Source of the DNA: Bathymodiolus brooksi
Taxonomy: Eukaryota > Mollusca > Bivalvia > Mytilida > Modiolidae
NCBI GenBank assembly: GCA_963680875.1
Contig: OY804576.1
Coordinates: 75,831,668-75,895,667 of the forward strand
Length of the DNA: 64,000 nucleotides
Direction of reading: 5' to 3'
Both the position numbers and the translations under genes were made by a program. Under the pieces are notes generated by a model. That model had not been told where the DNA came from and searched no databases. It saw nothing but the letters and a program-made list of their open reading frames with translations. Of the stretch, positions 59,650 through 64,000 are shown one piece after another (positions within the stretch are counted from its first letter, which is position 1; each line of letters starts with the position of its first letter).

Positions 59650-62600
59650 TTTTCACATTTCAAGCTTCTTCACCGAAACCACTGGGCCGATTGGAACCAA
59701 ACTTAGCAGGAATGTTCATTGGATGGTTCTCTACAAAGTTACTGTTTTTCGTTCCAGTCGGATATTCAATATGGCTGCCAGGGCCAATAATATGCTCTGA
59801 TTGTCTGAAATTTCAAAGATCTTCTTCTCTGAAACTAATGAACTGACTGAACCCAAACTGTAAATGAATGATCATTGGAATGTCCTTTACCAAGTTTCTG
59901 TTTTTTATGCCGATCGGAAATCCAAGATGGCCGCCATCGCAGGACATAGATTAACATTGGACCATATGGGAAAATGTTCAAATGCCTTCTTCTCAGAAAC
60001 TACAAATATTATTAAAGCCAAACTGTACATGAATGTTCATTGGATGGTCCTCTACAAACTTTACGTTTTTTGTTCCGATATGAAATTCAAAATGGCGGCT
60101 ACGGCAGGACTTAGTTTAACATTGGACCCTATGGGAAAAATGTTTCAAAACGCTTCTTCTCTGAAACCACTTGGACAATAGAAACCAAACTGCCCAGGAA
60201 TAGTCATTGGAAGGTCCTCTACAAAGTTTATGTTATTTTTATGCCGATCGAAAATTCAAGATGACCACCACCGCAGGACATAGATTAACATTGGACCCTA
60301 TGGGAAAATATTCAAATGCCTTCTTCTCAGAAACTACAAATATGATTAAAGCCAAACTGTACATGAATGTTCATTATATGGTCCTCTACAAACTTTACGT
60401 TTTTTGTTCCGATATGAAATTCAAAATGGCGGCTACGGCAGGACTTAGTTTAACATTGGACCCTATGGGAAAAATGTTTCAAAACGCTTCTTCTCTGAAA
60501 CCACTTGGACAATTGAAACCAAACTGCCCAGGAATGATCATTGGAAGGTCCTCTACAAGGTTTATGTTTTTTATGTCGATCGGAAATCCAACATGGCCGC
60601 CACCGCAATACATAGATTAACATTGGACCCTATGGGAAAATGTTCAAATGCCTTCTTCTCAGAAACTACAAATATTATTTAAGCCAAACTGTACATGAAT
60701 GTTCATTGGATGGTCCTCTACAAACTTTAGGTTTTTTGTTTCGATATGAAATTCAAAATGGCGGCTACGGCAGGACTTAGTTTAACATTGGACCCTATGG
60801 GAAAAATGTTTCAAAACGCTTCTTCTCTGAAACCACCTGGACAATTGAAACCAAACTGCCCAGGAATGATCATTATAAGGTCCTCTACAAAGTTTATGTT
60901 TTTTAAGTCGATCGGAAATCCAAGATGGCCGCCACCGCAGGACATAGAATAACATTGGACCCTATGGGAAAATATTCAAATGCCTTCTTCTCAGAAACTA
61001 CAAATATGATTAAAGCCAAACTGTACATGAATGTTCATTAGATGGTCCTCTACAAACTTTACGTTTTTTGTTCCGATATGAAATTCAAAATGGTGGCTAC
61101 GGCAGGACTTAGTTTAACATTGGACCCTATGGGAAAAATGTTTCAAAACGCTTCTTCTCTGAAACCACTTGGACAATTGAAACCAAACTGCCCAGGAATG
61201 ATCATTGGAAGGTCCTCTACACAGTTTATGTTTTTTATGTCGATCAGAAATCCAACATGGCCGCCACCGCAATACATAGATTAACATTGGACCCTATGGG
61301 AAAATGTTCAAATGCCTTCTTCTCAGAAACTACAAATATTATTAAAGCCAAACTGTACATGAATGTTCATTGGATGGTCCTCTACAAACTTTAGGTTTTT
61401 TGTTTCGATATGAAATTCAAAATGGCGGCTACGGCAGGACTTAGTTTAACATTGGACCCTATGGGGAAAATGTTTCAAAACGCTTCTTCTCTGAAACCAC
61501 CTGGACAATTGAAACCAAACTGCCCAGGAATGATCATTATAAGGTCCTCTACAAAGTTTATGTTTTTTAAGTCGATCGGAAATCCAAGATGGCCGCCACC
61601 GCAATACATAGATTAACATTGGACCCTATTGGAAAATGTTCAAATGCCTTCTTCTCAGAAACTACAAATATGATTAAAGCCAAACTGTACATGAATGTTC
61701 ATTGGATGGTCCTCTACAAATTTTACGTTTTTTGTTCCGATATGAAATTCAAAATGGCGGCTACGGCAGGACTTAGTTTAACATTGGACCCTATGGGGAA
61801 AATGTTTCAAAACGCTTCTTCTCTGAAACCACTAGGACAGTTGAAATCAAACTGCCCAGGAATGATCATTGGAAGGTTCTCTACAAATTTTATGTTTTTT
61901 ATGCCGATCGGAAATCCAAGATGGCGGGCCACCGTAATACATTGATTAACATTGGACCCTATGGGAAAATGTTCAAATGCCTTCTTCTCAGAAACTACAA
62001 ATATTATTAAAGCCAAACTGTACATGAATGTTCATTGGATGGTCCTCTACAAACTTTACGTTTTTTGTTCCGATATGAAATTCAAAATGGCGGCTACGGC
62101 AGGACTTAGTTTAACATTGGACCCTATGGGAAAAATGTTTCAAAACGCTTCTTCTCTGAAACCACTAGGACAATTGAAACCAAACTGCCCAGGAATGATC
62201 ATTGGAAGGTCTTCTACAAAGTTTATGTTTTTTATGTCGATCGGAAATCCAAGATGGCCGCCACCGCAATACATAGATTAACATTGGACCCTATGGGAAA
62301 ATGTTCAAATGCCTTCTTCTCAGAAACTACAAATATTATTAAAGCCAAACTGTACATGAATGTTCAGTGGATGGTCCTCTACAAACTGTACGTTTTTTGT
62401 TCCGATATGAAATTCAAAATGGCGGCTACGGCAGGACTTAGTTTAACATTGGACCCTATGGGGAAAATGTTTCAAAACGCTTCTTCTCTGAAACCACCTG
62501 GACAATTGAAACCAAACTGCCCAGGAATGATCATTATAAGGTCCTCTACAAAGTTTATGTTTTTTAAGTCGATCGGAAATCCAAGATGGCCGCCACCGCA

Positions 62601-64000
62601 GGACATAGATTAACATTGGACCCTATGGGAAAATGTTCAAATGCCTTTTTCTCAGAAACTAAAAATATGATTAAAGCCAAACTGTACATGAATGTTCATT
62701 AGATGGTCCTCTACAAACTTTACGTTTTTTGTTTCGATATGAAATTCAAAATGGCGGCTACGTCAGGACTTAGTTTAACATTGGACCCTATGGGGAAAAT
62801 GTTTCTAAACGCTTCTTCTCTGAAACCACTAGGACAGTTGAAACCAAACTGCTCAGGAATGATCATTGGAAGGTCCTCTACAAAGTTAATGTTTTTTATG
62901 TCGATCGGAAATCCAAGATGGCCGCCACCGCAATACATAGATTAACATTGGACCCTATGGGAAAATGTTCAAATGCCTTCTTCTCGGAAACTACAAATAT
63001 TATTAAAGCCAAACTGTACATGAATGTTCATTGGATGGTCCTCTACAAACTTTACGTTTTTTGTTCCGATATGAAATTCAAAATGGCGGCTACGGCAGGA
63101 CTTAGTTTAACATTGGACCCTATGGGAAAAATGTTTCAAAACGCTTCTTCTCTGAAACCACCTGGACAATTGAAACCAAACTGCCCAGGAATGATCATTA
63201 TAAGGTCCTCTACAAAGTTTATGTTTTTTAAGTCGATCGGAAATCCAAGATGGCCGCCACCGCAATACATAGATTAACATTGGACCCTATTGGAAAATGT
63301 TCAAATGCCTTCTTCTCAGAAACTACAAATATTATTAAAGCCAAACTGTACATGAATGTTCATTAGATGGTCCTCTACAAACTTTACGTTTTTTGTTTCA
63401 ATATGAAATTCAAAATGGCGGCTACGTCAGGACTTAGTTTAACATTGGACCCTATGGGGAAAATGTTTCTAAACGCTTCTTCTCTGAAACCACTAGGACA
63501 GTTGAAACCAAACTGCCCAGGAATGATCATTGGAAGGTCCTCTACAAAGTTAATGTTTTTTTATGTCGATCGGAAATCCAAGATGGCCGCCACCGCAATA
63601 CATAGATTAACATTGGACCCTATGGGAAAATGTTCAAATGCCTTCTTCTCGGAAACTACAAATATTATTTAAGCCAAACTGTACATGAATGTTCATTGGA
63701 TGGTCCTCTACAAACTTTACGTTTTTTGTTCCGATATGAAATTCAAAATGGCGGCTACGGCAGGACTTAGTTTAACATTGGACCCTATGGGGAAAATGTT
63801 TCAAAACGCTTCTTCTCTGAAACTACTAGGACAGTTGAAACCAAACTGCCCAGGAATGATCATTGGAAGGTTCTCTACAAATTTTATGTTTTTTATGCCG
63901 ATCGGAAATCCAAGATGGCGGGCCACCGTAATACATTGATTAACATTGGACCCTATGGGAAAATGTTCAAATGCCTTCTTCTCAGAAACTACAAATATTA
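59650..64000. repeat. 332-bp tandem array (dimer of ~166-bp units), open at right edge
   Basis: AATGGCGGCTACG-type landmarks recur at 60,091, 60,425, 60,757, 61,089, 61,421, 61,753, 62,086, 62,418, 62,750, 63,082, 63,414 and 63,747, giving a 332-bp period. Each unit is two diverged ~166-bp halves, one with AATTCAAAATGGCGGC and one with AATCCAAGATGGCCGCC. Both halves carry AACATTGGACCCTATGGG and CTTCTTCTC. The first copies after 59,650 are more diverged. A rare variant (ATGGCGGGCCACCGTAATAC) recurs 1,994 bp apart (61,921 and 63,915), so a six-dimer higher-order unit exists. Open frames through the array are by-products of the repeat lacking stops. Confidence 0.95.

Noticed and set aside
59864..63939. 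A family of repeated ~70-120-codon proteins beginning MAATAGLSLTLDP
   Set aside because: These frames are translations of the 332-bp tandem repeat; they start and stop at random repeat variants and match no domain.

Overview
This window looks like a stretch of animal nuclear genome, most likely from a marine bivalve close to Mytilus. The signs are spliced genes with canonical introns, a selenocysteine-coded glutathione peroxidase, abundant tRNA-derived SINEs and MITEs, a decayed Ty3/gypsy retrotransposon, and dispersed repeats that I recognise from memory of mussel sequences. It is AT-rich and repeat-dominated, and only two host protein genes can be supported.

Layout. 1-31,207 is one uninterrupted satellite array with a 61-bp monomer (some 55-bp variants), organised into long higher-order duplications and running off the left edge. 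31.2-35.4 kb holds the last exon of a Cys-loop (nicotinic acetylcholine receptor-like) subunit on the + strand, followed by a 17-copy 76-bp minisatellite and dispersed repeats. 35.9-41.3 kb is a degenerate Ty3/gypsy element on the - strand: gag, protease, RT and RNase H are visible, integrase is not, and the LTR-like ends are inverted relative to each other. A SINE-like element with a perfect (GATT)50 tail has inserted into its pol region. 41.3-47.7 kb is a mosaic of SINEs and duplicated modules without a recognisable gene. 47.8-52.8 kb contains two TIR-bounded elements, several foldbacks and a second copy of the SINE-like element.

52,937-58,057 is a complete two-exon glutathione peroxidase gene on the + strand. 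It has an in-frame UGA for selenocysteine, a convincing form-2 SECIS in the 3' UTR and a poly(A) signal just after it. Its 4.4-kb intron carries a hAT-like MITE with an 8-bp target duplication, a Harbinger-like MITE with TTA duplications, two SINE tails, a large palindrome and a tRNA-like sequence. From 59.55 kb to the right edge there is a perfect 14-bp hairpin, a CGTCTGT-type microsatellite and an array of 332-bp units, each a dimer of two diverged ~166-bp halves. This plan resembles the pearl-type (Helitron-related) elements of bivalves.

The genes do not form a pathway or operon; they are separate loci set among repeats. The observations most worth following are the higher-order structure of the 61-bp satellite and its position 5' of a receptor exon, the SECIS-containing selenoprotein gene, the inverted-LTR retroelement, and the dated nesting of insertions given by clean target-site duplications.
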